Assembly (NCBI RefSeq): GCF_000420705.1
Contig: NZ_ATVL01000007.1
Location: 558,001 to 622,000, forward strand
Reading direction: 5' to 3'
Origin: Hymenobacter norwichensis DSM 15439
Lineage (GTDB): Bacteria > Bacteroidota > Bacteroidia > Cytophagales > Hymenobacteraceae
Length of the DNA stretch: 64,000 nt
Both the position numbers and the translations under genes were made by a program. The notes below the pieces were generated by a model that had not been told where the DNA came from, did not search any database, and saw only the letters and a list, made by a program, of their open reading frames with translations. Position 1 is the first letter of the stretch. Each line of letters opens with the position of its first letter. Shown piece after piece: positions 8,245-17,464 of this stretch.

Positions 8245-8675
8245 GATAGAAATAATCGGTCAGAAAGCACAAGTGTACGCAGCCTAACAAAATCTGGCCC
8301 GCAGAATTCAACTGCGCATTACGCAGCCAGCAGAATTAGGCCTACAGACTATTTTGAACTCTGTGAAGATGCATGGCCTTTAAAATGTGCCATTGGGTAC
8401 AGGGATAGGACAAACTTTGAATTTTTACAATGGGTGCAATTTTTTCCAAAAAATACACCACCTAGAATTGATTTTTAGTAATTTTGCAGCACTGAATCAA
8501 TACAAAATATGGTTCTGCTGGAAACTGACGCTACGCTTGAGGAAAGAGGGGTACGGTAAATGTTCTGTTGCGCGTTCTTCTATTCTCTGAGTTTGTAGCA
8601 CTCACGTTGTATGCTGCCTGGTGGCAGCGCATGTTCTCCTATACCCACAATCCCATCTTCTCTACTCTAGAAGGA
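8245..8675. other. AT-rich leader region upstream of T9SS cargo gene
   Basis: 431 bases between the divergent subtilase and T9SS cargo genes. A full-match -7 element, TAATTTTG, lies at 8479-8486 on the plus strand, though no TTG is found at the right distance upstream; it would give a leader of about 185 bases for the cargo gene. Open frames at 7999-8590 cross this region without family signals. I see no riboswitch-like structure by eye. Confidence 0.45.
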
Positions 8676-9878
8676 ATGAAACACAATCTACCATTTCGGC
8701 TTTCAACCGCTAATCATTTCAAAAGTGCCCACAAGCTGGGCGTGCTTCTGGTTGTCCTGCTATGTGCCCTTATCCCTACTGACTTGCTAGCCGGTTCAGG
8801 CATTTGGCAGGGCTTTGTTGTGCTGAATCAAAAAAATACTCGCGACATTTTTTATGATCTGAACCCTAGCACTCAAACCGGTAATAGTGACTTCAATGGG
8901 GTGTCGTTCGGTGATTTCAAAACCAATGAAAAGTTTACACTCCGGGGTGGCGAAATCAAGACGTACAAGAACAACCTGAGCGACGTGCTGGATGGCAACT
9001 TGCGTTATCGGGTGTATAAGGCTGGCGCTGATGGTGGCCGGTTTGAGACAATCAACTTGCCTTACAACGGAGAATTGTACAACCCAGAGGCGAGTCCTAC
9101 CAACTCGATAGGTGACCAGCGGTGGCAGCAAACTAACGCCAACGTTGATTTGATTGCGGGCCTTGCCACTGGTAGCTACGTGCTGGAAGTATATATGGAC
9201 TCCCGGTACAATGATTACAATGCCGGCGGCCCAATTGGGAGTGGTACTAACTACTACAGCAACGGTGGTTCAAATTTCGTGGCGTATTTCACGGTCAGCC
9301 AAGGCCCTTTGCCAGTTGCCCTCACCCGCTTTGTAGCTCAGCGCCAAGAGAATAACGTAAAGTTGAGCTGGGAAACGGCTTCTGAGCACAACAACCGTGG
9401 CTACGAAGTGCAGGTATCTACCGACAGCCGCACGTTCCGGGCACTGAGCTTTGTTCAGAGCCATGGTGACGGCACCAGCACCGCCCGCAACACGTACAGC
9501 TACCTCGATACCGAAGCCAACAAAGCTGGTGTGCGCTACTACCGTCTGCGCCAGGTTGACCTCGACGGCACCGAAAAATTCTATGGCCCGCAAGCCGTTA
9601 GCTTCAGCAAAGCTGGCTCATTGGTGGCATTACAGGCTGTTCCAAACCCTTTCAATAGTGAGCTGACTTTGAGCTTGCCATCGTTGGGAAACACCCGCAC
9701 CGGCACTGTGGTTCTGACCGATATGATGGGCCGTACGGCGCTGAGTCAGCCGCTCACACTAGCTGCTGGAGTTGATGAGGTGCGGTTACCCGCACTAAAT
9801 AATCTGCCTACTGGTATGTATCACCTGCGCCTGAACCTGAATGGCGAGTTGCAGACTATGAAGCTGCTAAAAAAGTAA
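8676..9878 (+). CDS. T9SS type A sorting domain-containing secreted protein
   Basis: 400 residues from the ATG at 8676, which has AAGGA a few bases upstream and begins a long signal peptide (LGVLLVVLLCALIPTDLLAG). The middle (about 200-300) contains a fibronectin-like module common in T9SS cargo: LPVALTRFVAQRQENNVKLSWETASEHNNRGYEV in short pieces, then YSYLDTEA and YYRLRQVDLDG. The last 80 residues are a type A C-terminal domain: AVPNPFNSELTLSL, LTDMMGRTALSQ, LPTGMYHLRL and the final KLLKK. It is exported through the outer membrane by T9SS. The N-terminal 200 residues have no recognised family. Confidence 0.88.
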   Translation: MKHNLPFRLSTANHFKSAHKLGVLLVVLLCALIPTDLLAGSGIWQGFVVLNQKNTRDIFYDLNPSTQTGNSDFNGVSFGDFKTNEKFTLRGGEIKTYKNNLSDVLDGNLRYRVYKAGADGGRFETINLPYNGELYNPEASPTNSIGDQRWQQTNANVDLIAGLATGSYVLEVYMDSRYNDYNAGGPIGSGTNYYSNGGSNFVAYFTVSQGPLPVALTRFVAQRQENNVKLSWETASEHNNRGYEVQVSTDSRTFRALSFVQSHGDGTSTARNTYSYLDTEANKAGVRYYRLRQVDLDGTEKFYGPQAVSFSKAGSLVALQAVPNPFNSELTLSLPSLGNTRTGTVVLTDMMGRTALSQPLTLAAGVDEVRLPALNNLPTGMYHLRLNLNGELQTMKLLKK

Positions 9879-9897
9879 TATCTGCTAGTCGTAAATG

Positions 9898-9928
9898 AAA
9901 AGTCCTCCCGATGGGAGGACTTTTTTTG
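9898..9928 (+). terminator. Intrinsic terminator
   Basis: Stem AGTCCTCCC (9901-9909) with GGGAGGACT (9913-9921), 3-base loop GAT, then a run of T. Directly downstream of the T9SS cargo gene. Confidence 0.9.
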
Positions 9929-10050
9929 TGCGTAAGATTGCCCGATGAGAAGTAGGTTCTGTTCGTTATGTAGTTGGAAAAAGATTCAGGGTGAAGTGCC
10001 TGTCATAATCCCTGCAGCTTTAGCGTTATCTATGCACAACGGCGCTCAGT

Positions 10051-10842
10051 ATGAGAATTATCTGTCAGCTTCTGTTAGTAGTGCTTACACTGGTTGCTCG
10101 TACCACCTATGGCACAGCTCAATACCCAGATTATCTAATATATAAGGGCGACACTCTGCTTCTGTATTCCAACCCTCTGGAAGGGTGGCTGGATAAGCTG
10201 CCCCGGCGGCCGAAAGAACTGGAAAGTAATTCTACTGCCTGCTGGCGCGGATATTATGCTACCTGGTTGCTAGAAAATAACCAGCTTTTTCTACTGAGTA
10301 TACGCCCCGGCTGCAACAGCGAAAAAGCGGTAATCCCATTGCGGCGCTGGTTTCGTCCGGATGCTCATGGGCGGGTAGCTGCCACTTGGATGGACGGGAA
10401 GTTGACTGTGCCATTGGGCAAGGTGCTGCACTACGAGCACATGGGTTATGAAACTATACACGAAAAAGATTGGCGGCTGACTTTTCAGCGCGGCCGGCTG
10501 GTCGCACAACGCACCTACCAGAACCGGGTGGGCTGGATGCCGGATGAAGAGTTTGTGGCGCAACTTCACCGAGCCATCAATTGGAGCAGCATACCCGAAC
10601 AGCCAGCTGCATCGTGCCGGGTGCTGGTGGAGTTTTCACCTGATAGCACTGGTAAACATTGTCGTGTACTTATTAGAAGAGGCTGTGGCAATCCTTATAA
10701 TGCAGTTGCTTTACTGGCCGCTCAGCAAGTTGCGCGCCGCAACTGGGGTGCTACCTACCACTTTGGCCGTTGGCGCCCAATGAAATGGACGGCTCCTGTA
10801 AATTTCAGCGAAGAAAACCGCCGTAAGTACGCCCGGCGCTGA
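10051..10842 (+). CDS. Secreted hypothetical protein with possible TonB-C-like end
   Basis: 263 residues with a signal peptide (IICQLLLVVLTLVARTTYG). I do not recognise the N-terminal two thirds, which are rich in Trp, Arg and Tyr. The C-terminal part, SCRVLVEFSPDSTGKHCRVLIRRGCG followed by AVALLAAQQVARRNWGATY, has the strand-turn-strand-helix order of TonB C-terminal domains in Bacteroidota envelope proteins, a weak resemblance. The frame contains few rare features, and codon use looks like the neighbours, so it is probably a real gene. It lies alone between two secreted-protein genes. Confidence 0.6.
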   Translation: MRIICQLLLVVLTLVARTTYGTAQYPDYLIYKGDTLLLYSNPLEGWLDKLPRRPKELESNSTACWRGYYATWLLENNQLFLLSIRPGCNSEKAVIPLRRWFRPDAHGRVAATWMDGKLTVPLGKVLHYEHMGYETIHEKDWRLTFQRGRLVAQRTYQNRVGWMPDEEFVAQLHRAINWSSIPEQPAASCRVLVEFSPDSTGKHCRVLIRRGCGNPYNAVALLAAQQVARRNWGATYHFGRWRPMKWTAPVNFSEENRRKYARR

Positions 10843-11010
10843 AACGGCTAGTACGGCTGCCCAGAGCTAAACATACGTAGTCTTTGTTGCTTGCTGAAGG
10901 ATAAAACAACTGTTGCTAACACCTTTGCGGACATCTCCGCCGTGACAATTCTGCAACCTGTTCGCGCCACCAGTATCTTTAGCCCTTCCGTCACGCTTCC
11001 GACTTACCGA

Positions 11011-13635
11011 ATGCATTTCTCTCGACTTCGCGCCGCTTTGCTGGCTGTCATACTCGCTCACTCAGTCAGTCACTCCTTCACTGCCCAGGCGCAGGCTCCC
11101 AAAACGTACTCATCGTCGGAAATTCTGCTAGGGCTGAAGAAGCTGAACGTGCTGGGTTCGGTGCTGTACATGGCGGCTCACCCCGACGACGAAAATACCC
11201 GTTTGATTGCCTATATGGCCAACGGCCGCCTGCTGGAAACCGGCTACCTGAGCTGCACGCGCGGCGACGGAGGTCAAAATCTAATCGGGCCGGAATTGCG
11301 CGAGCAGCTCGGCGTAATTCGGACGCAGGAGTTGCTGGCAGCTCGCCGCATTGATGGGGGCCGGCAGTTTTTCACCCGCGCCAACGACTTCGGCTTCTCG
11401 AAAACCTCCGACGAAACCTTCACCATCTGGGACAAAGAGCAGGTGCTGGCTGATATGGTGTGGGTGATCCGGCAGCGTCGCCCTGATGTGCTCATCACCC
11501 GTTTCCCACCCGACCCCCGCGCCGGCCACGGCCACCACCAGGCCAGTGCCATCCTAGCGGCCGAGGCCTTCGATGCCGCCGGCGACCCGAAACGGTTTCC
11601 CGAGCAGTTGAAATATGTGCAGGTGTGGCAGCCCAAGCGCCTGTACTGGAACACCGGCAGCTTCTTCGTGAAGCCCGGCGAGAGCATGGACGGCTACCTG
11701 AGACTTGATGCCGGCGGCTACAACCCGCTACTGGGCCAGAGCTACGGTGAAATTGCTGCTCGCAGCCGCAGCCAGCACAAAAGCCAGGGCTTCGGCTCAT
11801 CAGCCACCCGCGGCGAGGCGCTGGAGTATCTGCAATACGTGAAAGGCGACAAAGCCAAGTCCGACCTGTTCGAGGGCATCGACATGACTTGGAACCGGGT
11901 GCCCGGCGGCGCGGCCGTAGGGAAGCTGCTAGACGAGGTGATTCGGAAGTACGACGCGGCGAATCCGGCGGCCAGTGTAGCAGGGCTGTTGTCAGTTAGA
12001 AAGGCGCTGGACGCTTGGGGTGTTGCGTATGGAGGACGCCGGACGGAGCAACCAGCTTATTTTTGGATAGAAGCAAAACGTCAAGAAGTTGAAAAACTAC
12101 TTCAGGCTTGCTCAGGCTTGTATTTAGAAGCAGTAGCGGTGGAGCCTAGCGTTGCTTCGGGCCAAACCGCCCAAGTATCTGTCACGGCCCTGAACCGCTC
12201 ATCAGTATCTGTTGGAGTGGTAAGCATTGGGGCAAGCGGATTCAGCCAGCGAAACGCGGTTAACAAAGATCTGCTTGCCGGCCAGACGCTTACCCAAGCC
12301 CTGAGTCTGCCACTAGGCACCCAAGTGCCTGCGTCGCAACCCTATTGGTTGCGAGAGCCAGGCACAGTAGGGATGTATGCGGTTCCTGCTCAGCTAGTGG
12401 TAGTGCAAGAAGAGCTTTCCTCTCCTTCGGCAAGCAAGGGGCTGCATTCTTCGGACAAAGGCAGCCAGCGGATGATTACTCAACAGCAGCTGGTTGGAAA
12501 TGCTGAAACACCAGGATTCTTAGCCGTTGATGTGGTAGCAACAGTGCAAGGCGCACCCGTTACGTATCAGATTCCGGTCCAGTACAAAAGTACCGACCCA
12601 GTGGAAGGGGAGAAGTACCGCCCGCTGGCGGTGGTGCCGCCGGTGGCCGTGAATATTGGTGGTCGGGCCTACGTGTTTGCCGACAACCAGCCCAAAACTA
12701 TTCCCGTGACCTTGCGTGCTGGTAAGGCTGGTGTGAAAGGCTCGGTGGCCCTCACGCTGCCGACTGGCTGGAAAGCGGAACCGTCGAGCTTTAACTTCGA
12801 TATTGCCAGCAAAGACGCCGAGCAGACTGTCCAGTTTCGGGTGCAGCCCGGTGCCGGAGCTCAGGAAGGCAAAACGGATTTGCGGGCTGTGGCTACCGTG
12901 GATGGGCAAGCGTACTCACGGGGCTATCAAGCCATCGAGTACAACCACATTCCCACCCAAATCCTGTTTCCCGAAGCCGTGGCTCCGCTGGTGAAGCTGG
13001 ACCTCAAGCGCAAAGGCCAGGAAATCGGCTACCTGATGGGAGCCGGCGACGAGGTGCCCGACGCCTTACGGCAGATTGGCTATAACGTCACGCTACTCAA
13101 GCCCGAGGATATCACCGAGCAAAACCTGCGCCGCTTCGATGCCGTGGTGCTGGGCATCCGGGCCTACAACACACTGGACCGGCTCAAAACGCTTCAGCCG
13201 ACGCTGTTGAAATACGTGGAAAACGGCGGCAATATGATAGTGCAGTACGTGGTAGCTCGCGGCACCGTGATGGGGCAAATCGGACCGTATCCGCTCACCC
13301 TCTCCAACGACCGGGTGACGGTGGAAAACGCAGCTATTACGTTCCTCAAGCCTCAACAGCCGTTGCTTAATACGCCCAATAAGATAACCACCAAGGATTT
13401 CGAAGGCTGGGTGCAGGAACAAGGCCTCTATTACCCCTCGCAGTGGGATGCCAAGTACCAGCCCGTCATCAGCAGCCACGACCCTAATGAGCCCGCCAAG
13501 GAAAGCGCCATTCTGGTTGCCGATTATGGCAAAGGCCACTACATCTACACCGGCCTCAGCTTGTTCCGGGAGTTGCCGGCTGGTGTGCCAGGCGCGTACC
13601 GCCTGCTGACCAACATGGTGTCGTTGGGTAAGTAG
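11011..13635 (+). CDS. Secreted PIG-L (LmbE) family deacetylase with extra C-terminal domains
   Basis: 874 residues. The frame is open from 10891, but the ATG at 11011 begins the signal peptide (LRAALLAVILAHSVSHSFTAQAQ). The catalytic domain has the zinc-binding AAHPDDE near residue 50 and GHGHHQAS near 170, as in N-acetylglucosamine-type deacetylases. After about residue 320 come beta-rich domains (NEW3-like) and a C-terminal region, VLGIRAYNTLDRLKTLQPTL with GNMIVQY, resembling the ThuA/GATase-like fold. It probably deacetylates an amino sugar or related glycan outside the inner membrane. The middle (about 11990-12570) is clearly lower in GC than either side. Confidence 0.85.
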   Translation: MHFSRLRAALLAVILAHSVSHSFTAQAQAPKTYSSSEILLGLKKLNVLGSVLYMAAHPDDENTRLIAYMANGRLLETGYLSCTRGDGGQNLIGPELREQLGVIRTQELLAARRIDGGRQFFTRANDFGFSKTSDETFTIWDKEQVLADMVWVIRQRRPDVLITRFPPDPRAGHGHHQASAILAAEAFDAAGDPKRFPEQLKYVQVWQPKRLYWNTGSFFVKPGESMDGYLRLDAGGYNPLLGQSYGEIAARSRSQHKSQGFGSSATRGEALEYLQYVKGDKAKSDLFEGIDMTWNRVPGGAAVGKLLDEVIRKYDAANPAASVAGLLSVRKALDAWGVAYGGRRTEQPAYFWIEAKRQEVEKLLQACSGLYLEAVAVEPSVASGQTAQVSVTALNRSSVSVGVVSIGASGFSQRNAVNKDLLAGQTLTQALSLPLGTQVPASQPYWLREPGTVGMYAVPAQLVVVQEELSSPSASKGLHSSDKGSQRMITQQQLVGNAETPGFLAVDVVATVQGAPVTYQIPVQYKSTDPVEGEKYRPLAVVPPVAVNIGGRAYVFADNQPKTIPVTLRAGKAGVKGSVALTLPTGWKAEPSSFNFDIASKDAEQTVQFRVQPGAGAQEGKTDLRAVATVDGQAYSRGYQAIEYNHIPTQILFPEAVAPLVKLDLKRKGQEIGYLMGAGDEVPDALRQIGYNVTLLKPEDITEQNLRRFDAVVLGIRAYNTLDRLKTLQPTLLKYVENGGNMIVQYVVARGTVMGQIGPYPLTLSNDRVTVENAAITFLKPQQPLLNTPNKITTKDFEGWVQEQGLYYPSQWDAKYQPVISSHDPNEPAKESAILVADYGKGHYIYTGLSLFRELPAGVPGAYRLLTNMVSLGK

Positions 13636-13695
13636 ACAAGACGCGCAGGCTAATCCTTGAAGCCAGCGTAGCCCAACTTCATTCACTTATGCGCT

Positions 13696-14373
13696 ATGTT
13701 ACCAAGGCGTCAGTACGGCTATTCATTTCTTGCTGGGTTGCTTGCACTGTTGGTCGCGCCCATTTTGATTTGGTGGGTGGACGAGCCGCTAGCGGAGCTA
13801 ATGCATGGGCAGGGAGGCTTTCTTAAGACATTCTTTGCTGAAGTAATGTGCCTGCACGATGCCTTTATAGATACAGTGCTGATGCGGCAACCACTGTACT
13901 TGTGGCTGGCACTTCTACTTCTGTTTTGCATTACGCGCCTGCTGCGGCAGCGCCACAGTACCATCTGGCTGGTAGCCGTTCTGACTTTAGTAAGCAGCCA
14001 AGCCGTACGCAACTTGTTGGCGGTCTATTTCAACCGGCCGCGGCCTTTTCAGGTGTTCAGTCAGCTAGGGCTTGGTGCTTATTTCTGGCAGCCGGTGGGG
14101 CAGTTCGATGCTTTTCCGTCGGGGCATGCTACCGGTGCGGCAGCTTTGCTGTTGCCTTGGACGCTACGGTTTTCAAAGGCCCGGCCATGGCTGCTAGGCT
14201 GGCTGGGACTGGTATGTCTGGGGCGGGTGGTGCTGGAGTACCATTGGCTCAGCGACGTAGTAGCCGGAGCTTCCATTGGGCTGCTGCTTACTTGTGGATG
14301 GGAACTGGGTACGTGGTGGCTGCGGCCTGTTTCACCGGAGAAGGTTGAGCTGGTAGCTGCCGGTGCAACCTGA
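13696..14373 (+). CDS. PAP2 family phosphatase
   Basis: 225 residues with about six membrane segments. The three phosphatase motifs are present: AVYFNRPRPF, then AFPSGHATGAA, then GRVVLEYHWLSDVVAGA, giving the catalytic His pair and Asp. Family members remove phosphate from lipid phosphates such as undecaprenyl pyrophosphate or phosphatidic acid at the outer face of the inner membrane. Two further PAP2 genes are found at 36456 and 37485; this one is more distant from them (NRPRP instead of YHRxRP). It starts 60 bases after the PIG-L gene and may share its transcript. Confidence 0.88.
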   Translation: MLPRRQYGYSFLAGLLALLVAPILIWWVDEPLAELMHGQGGFLKTFFAEVMCLHDAFIDTVLMRQPLYLWLALLLLFCITRLLRQRHSTIWLVAVLTLVSSQAVRNLLAVYFNRPRPFQVFSQLGLGAYFWQPVGQFDAFPSGHATGAAALLLPWTLRFSKARPWLLGWLGLVCLGRVVLEYHWLSDVVAGASIGLLLTCGWELGTWWLRPVSPEKVELVAAGAT

Positions 14374-14414
14374 GACTGTATCTTTCGCCATTGCCAAACT
14401 ATTACTTACCAACC

Positions 14415-14555
14415 GTGTCAAACTTCCCTCAGCCATCTGAAGTCGATAAGCCTCCACTGCTGCCTTCGTGGCAAACCTGGTATTGGCTGGTGCTGGGGGC
14501 ATTGATAGCAGAAGTGGGGATTTTCACCTACCTCACTCAGCATTTCACCGCATGA
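14415..14555 (+). CDS. 46-residue single-span membrane protein coupled to the symporter
   Basis: A short frame with GTG start at 14415 and stop TGA at 14553-14555, which overlaps the ATG of the symporter (ATGA). The product has a Pro-rich N-terminus (SNFPQPSEVDKPPLLPSW), one hydrophobic span (YWLVLGALIAEVGIFTYL) and a short polar tail. The coupling and the membrane span suggest an accessory subunit of the symporter, by analogy with small partners of other SSS transporters (YjcH with ActP). A near-consensus -7 (TATCTTTC, 14379-14386) lies just upstream. Not recognised as a named family. Confidence 0.65.
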   Translation: MSNFPQPSEVDKPPLLPSWQTWYWLVLGALIAEVGIFTYLTQHFTA

Positions 14556-16246
14556 GTTTCCTCGATTGGCTGGTATTGGGCGGCACACTGCTCTTTATAG
14601 TGGGGTACGGTACGTGGCGCACCCGCCGCGCCGACCACACCATGGACTCTTACCACCTCGGCGACCGGCAGGCGCAGTGGTGGGGTATCGGCTTGAGTAT
14701 CATTGCCACGCAGGCCTCGGCCATCACCTTTCTGAGCACTCCCGGCCAAGCCTACGACGACGGCATGCGGTTCATTCAGTTCTATTTTGGCCTGCCATTG
14801 GCCATGGTGCTAATTGCCATTTTTGCCGTCCCAATCTATCAGCGGCTTCAGGTGTTTACGGCCTACGAGTATCTAGAAGGCCGTTTCGATAGGCGGACTC
14901 GCACGTTGGCGGCGCTGCTGTTTCTGGTGCAGCGCGGTTTCAGCAACGGCCTCTCGTTGTACGCGCCGGCCTTGGTATTGTCGGCTATTCTGGGCTGGAA
15001 CATCAACCTCACGGTGTGGCTAATGGGCGGGCTTATGATTTTCTATACGGTGGTAGGCGGCAGCCGCGCGGTGGCCGTTACGCAGCAGTGGCAAGTGGGC
15101 GTTATCTTCACGGGTATGGTGGTAGCGGGTTACCTGCTGGTGCACTACCTGCCAGCCGATATGGGCTTTACCGACGCCATGCAGGTAGCTGGAAACCAGG
15201 GCAAGCTCAACCTCGTCGACTTTCATTTTGACCCCAACGACCGGTACAATTTCTGGTCGGGTATGACGGGCGGTCTGTTTCTGGCCCTCTCATATTTCGG
15301 CACCGACCAAAGCCAAGTGCAGCGCTACCTAGCCGGCCGCAACATCACCGAGAGCCGCCTCGGGTTGCTCATGAACGGGCTGGTGAAGGTGCCCATGCAG
15401 TTTGGTATCTTGCTGATTGGGGTGCTGCTGTTCGTGTTCTACCAGTTCAACGCGCCGCCACTCACCTTCAACCGCCCCATCCACGACCAAGTAGCCGCCA
15501 GCCCCACTTACGGTCCGCAGCTACAGGCTCTGGAGCAACAGCACGCCACGCTGTTTGAGGCCAAGCGCGCCGCCACCACCCGCCTTGTGCAAGCCCTACG
15601 CACCCACGATGCTACCGAGCTAGCCGCGGCTCAAGCCCACCTGCAAACCACTAATGCCGCCACCCGTGGCCTACGCACCGAAGCGCAGGCCTTGCTTAAG
15701 CAAGCCGCTCCCTCCGCCGAAGCTAAAGACACCGACTACGTATTCCTGACGTTTGTGCTGCGCTACCTGCCGCAAGGTTTAGTGGGGCTGCTGATTGCCG
15801 TGGTGCTCTCGGCAGCTATGGGTTCGGCAGCCTCAGGGCTTAATGCCTTGGCGTCCACTACCGTAGTGGATTTGTACCAGCCAAGCCGGCCGCACCTCAC
15901 GGGCACGCAGTGCGTGCGGGCGTCGCGGTGGGCTACCGTTTGGTGGGGAGTATTGGGTATAGCCTTCGCCACGTTTGCTGCCCGCCTCGAAAACTTGATT
16001 CAAGCTGTGAATATATTGGGGTCCCTGTTCTACGGCACCATTCTGGGTATTTTTGTGGTGGCGTTTTTCATGAAATTCATTGGGGGGAAAGCCGTGTTCT
16101 GGGCCGCCATTCTGGCTCAACTACTCGTGCTGCTGCTGTTCTGGCGCACCGACGTTGGCTACCTCTGGTTCAACATCATCGGCTGCGGGCTGGTCATGCT
16201 CTTTGCTAGTCTGTTGTCTTTGAACAGCCGCCGAAAAGTAGCGTGA
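14552..16246 (+). CDS. Sodium:solute symporter (SSS family)
   Basis: 564 residues. A GTG at 14468 would extend the frame, but the ATG at 14552 overlaps the stop of the small upstream gene and starts at the first membrane span (FLDWLVLGGTLLFIVGYG). SSS features: SYHLGDRQAQWWGIGLSIIATQASAITFLSTPGQAYDDG in parts, then the A/G-rich helix LIAVVLSAAMGSAASGLNALAST near residue 430. A long soluble loop (about residues 325-395), rich in Ala, Gln and Arg and probably helical, interrupts the transport core, as in other Bacteroidota members. It carries a small solute with sodium; the solute is unknown. Confidence 0.88.
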   Translation: MSFLDWLVLGGTLLFIVGYGTWRTRRADHTMDSYHLGDRQAQWWGIGLSIIATQASAITFLSTPGQAYDDGMRFIQFYFGLPLAMVLIAIFAVPIYQRLQVFTAYEYLEGRFDRRTRTLAALLFLVQRGFSNGLSLYAPALVLSAILGWNINLTVWLMGGLMIFYTVVGGSRAVAVTQQWQVGVIFTGMVVAGYLLVHYLPADMGFTDAMQVAGNQGKLNLVDFHFDPNDRYNFWSGMTGGLFLALSYFGTDQSQVQRYLAGRNITESRLGLLMNGLVKVPMQFGILLIGVLLFVFYQFNAPPLTFNRPIHDQVAASPTYGPQLQALEQQHATLFEAKRAATTRLVQALRTHDATELAAAQAHLQTTNAATRGLRTEAQALLKQAAPSAEAKDTDYVFLTFVLRYLPQGLVGLLIAVVLSAAMGSAASGLNALASTTVVDLYQPSRPHLTGTQCVRASRWATVWWGVLGIAFATFAARLENLIQAVNILGSLFYGTILGIFVVAFFMKFIGGKAVFWAAILAQLLVLLLFWRTDVGYLWFNIIGCGLVMLFASLLSLNSRRKVA

Positions 16247-16414
16247 ACTATCGCTGGAAGTGGAATACCTACTTGCTAGGTACTGAAGCTGTTTGCTTGT
16301 TCTGTCCTTTGTAGGCACCAAGGACAGGGCCAGCGAGTTCCTTACTGGATTTATTGCAAAAAGTAAACCTCATGCCATGCTGAGGTTGGGAAGGTTCCTT
16401 ATCCTATACAAATC

Positions 16415-16449
16415 AAAAACGCCTCTTGCTACAAGCAAGAGGCGTTTTT
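16415..16449. terminator. Bidirectional terminator
   Basis: Perfect 16-base arms AAAAACGCCTCTTGCT (16415-16430) and its complement (16434-16449) with a 3-base loop, between the convergent symporter and DUF2911 genes. Confidence 0.9.
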
Positions 16450-16486
16450 TGCATGGCAGTAAGCTAATGCTTATGCTACAGCCGTT

Positions 16487-17371
16487 CTATTTGGCACCAG
16501 CCTTTTTGGCTTCGGCAATGATATCGTCGTTCATCTTCACGTAGTCGGCATTTTTGGCGGCCAAGGCCAGGGTGCGCGACTGGGTGGCGGAGGTTAGGGC
16601 GCCTTTGGCGTCCTTCATCTTCATCCGAATTTTAGCTTCGGTGTGCACATTCCAGAACTTGGGGTCTTTCTCGTTGGCTTTCTGCATCCAGGCCAGGGCC
16701 TGCTTTAGGTCCTTGTTATTGTCGTAGTAATAAACGGCAGCGGCGGAGAGGTCGTTAGCAGAAGGAGCGGCGTTCTTGATGACTTTCTCGTCGATCTGGG
16801 CCATCACCTTGGGGTCAACATCGGTGGCCACTTTGAACTTCACACCCGTAGTTTCCCAGACCATGTCCACGTTGGCCGTGGCGCTGGTCAGGTCGGAGAA
16901 GTTGACAGTGAAGGTCTCCACTTTGGTAGCGGTTTTGTAAGGCTTCACCGTAAAGATGGCCACGTTATCGGCGGCTTTAAAGCCGTCAACATCGGCGCCC
17001 TGCTTGGTGCTCTTGTTGAGTACAATAGCCCAGGTAGCTTTGCCAGGTACACTGTAGAGGCCATATTCGCCGGCCGCCACCTTCTTGCCTTCCACCGTTA
17101 CGTCGTCGGAAAACTTAATGGTAGTGGTAGAATTGGCCCCGGTGCGCCAGCGCTTACCGTTAGGTACAATGGCCTTGGTGGTAGAATCGCCGAAGATGGT
17201 GCGGCCCTTGGCGCTCGGGCGCGAATACGTGATGGTGATGTCGGTGAGGCCAACACGCTGCTGAATTGTGCTTTTGGGGCTGGCCGCGGGGGTGGCAATC
17301 TGGGCGTAAACAGCTTGGGGAGCAGCGGCTAGCAACACCAGCCCGGCAGTAACAGAAAAAAGAGCTTTCAT
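16487..17371 (-). CDS. DUF2911 domain-containing periplasmic protein
   Basis: 294 residues with a signal peptide (ALFSVTAGLVLLAAAPQAVYA). The DUF2911 domain covers residues about 30-185: QQRVGLTDITITYSRPSAKGR, RTGANSTTTIKFSDDV and GEYGLYSVPG are its usual signatures. The last 100 residues form a helical, TPR-like tail (YYYDNNKDLKQALAWMQKANEKDPKF). The family is common in Bacteroidota and has no known biochemical function. A full-match -7 element (TACTTTTG on the minus strand, 17404-17411) lies about 30 bases before the start codon. Confidence 0.88.
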   Translation of the reverse strand: MKALFSVTAGLVLLAAAPQAVYAQIATPAASPKSTIQQRVGLTDITITYSRPSAKGRTIFGDSTTKAIVPNGKRWRTGANSTTTIKFSDDVTVEGKKVAAGEYGLYSVPGKATWAIVLNKSTKQGADVDGFKAADNVAIFTVKPYKTATKVETFTVNFSDLTSATANVDMVWETTGVKFKVATDVDPKVMAQIDEKVIKNAAPSANDLSAAAVYYYDNNKDLKQALAWMQKANEKDPKFWNVHTEAKIRMKMKDAKGALTSATQSRTLALAAKNADYVKMNDDIIAEAKKAGAK

Positions 17372-17412
17372 GGAAAGGAAAAGTGAAACGATGATGAGCG
17401 GCCCAAAAGTAA

Positions 17413-17440
17413 TGAAACCCGCGTTGGAGCGCGGGTTTCA
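17413..17440 (-). terminator. Hairpin terminator of the YcxB-like gene
   Basis: Arms TGAAACCCGCG (17413-17423) and CGCGGGTTTCA (17430-17440). It lies just past the stop of the minus-strand YcxB-like gene and overlaps the region where the -33 of the next promoter would be. Confidence 0.7.
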
Positions 17441-17464
17441 GTTGTGCTATTTGAAAAGTAGTTG

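Noticed and set aside
8387-8590. Open frame in the leader of the T9SS cargo gene
   Set aside because: AT-rich leader sequence, no conserved pattern; the region contains a -7 element.
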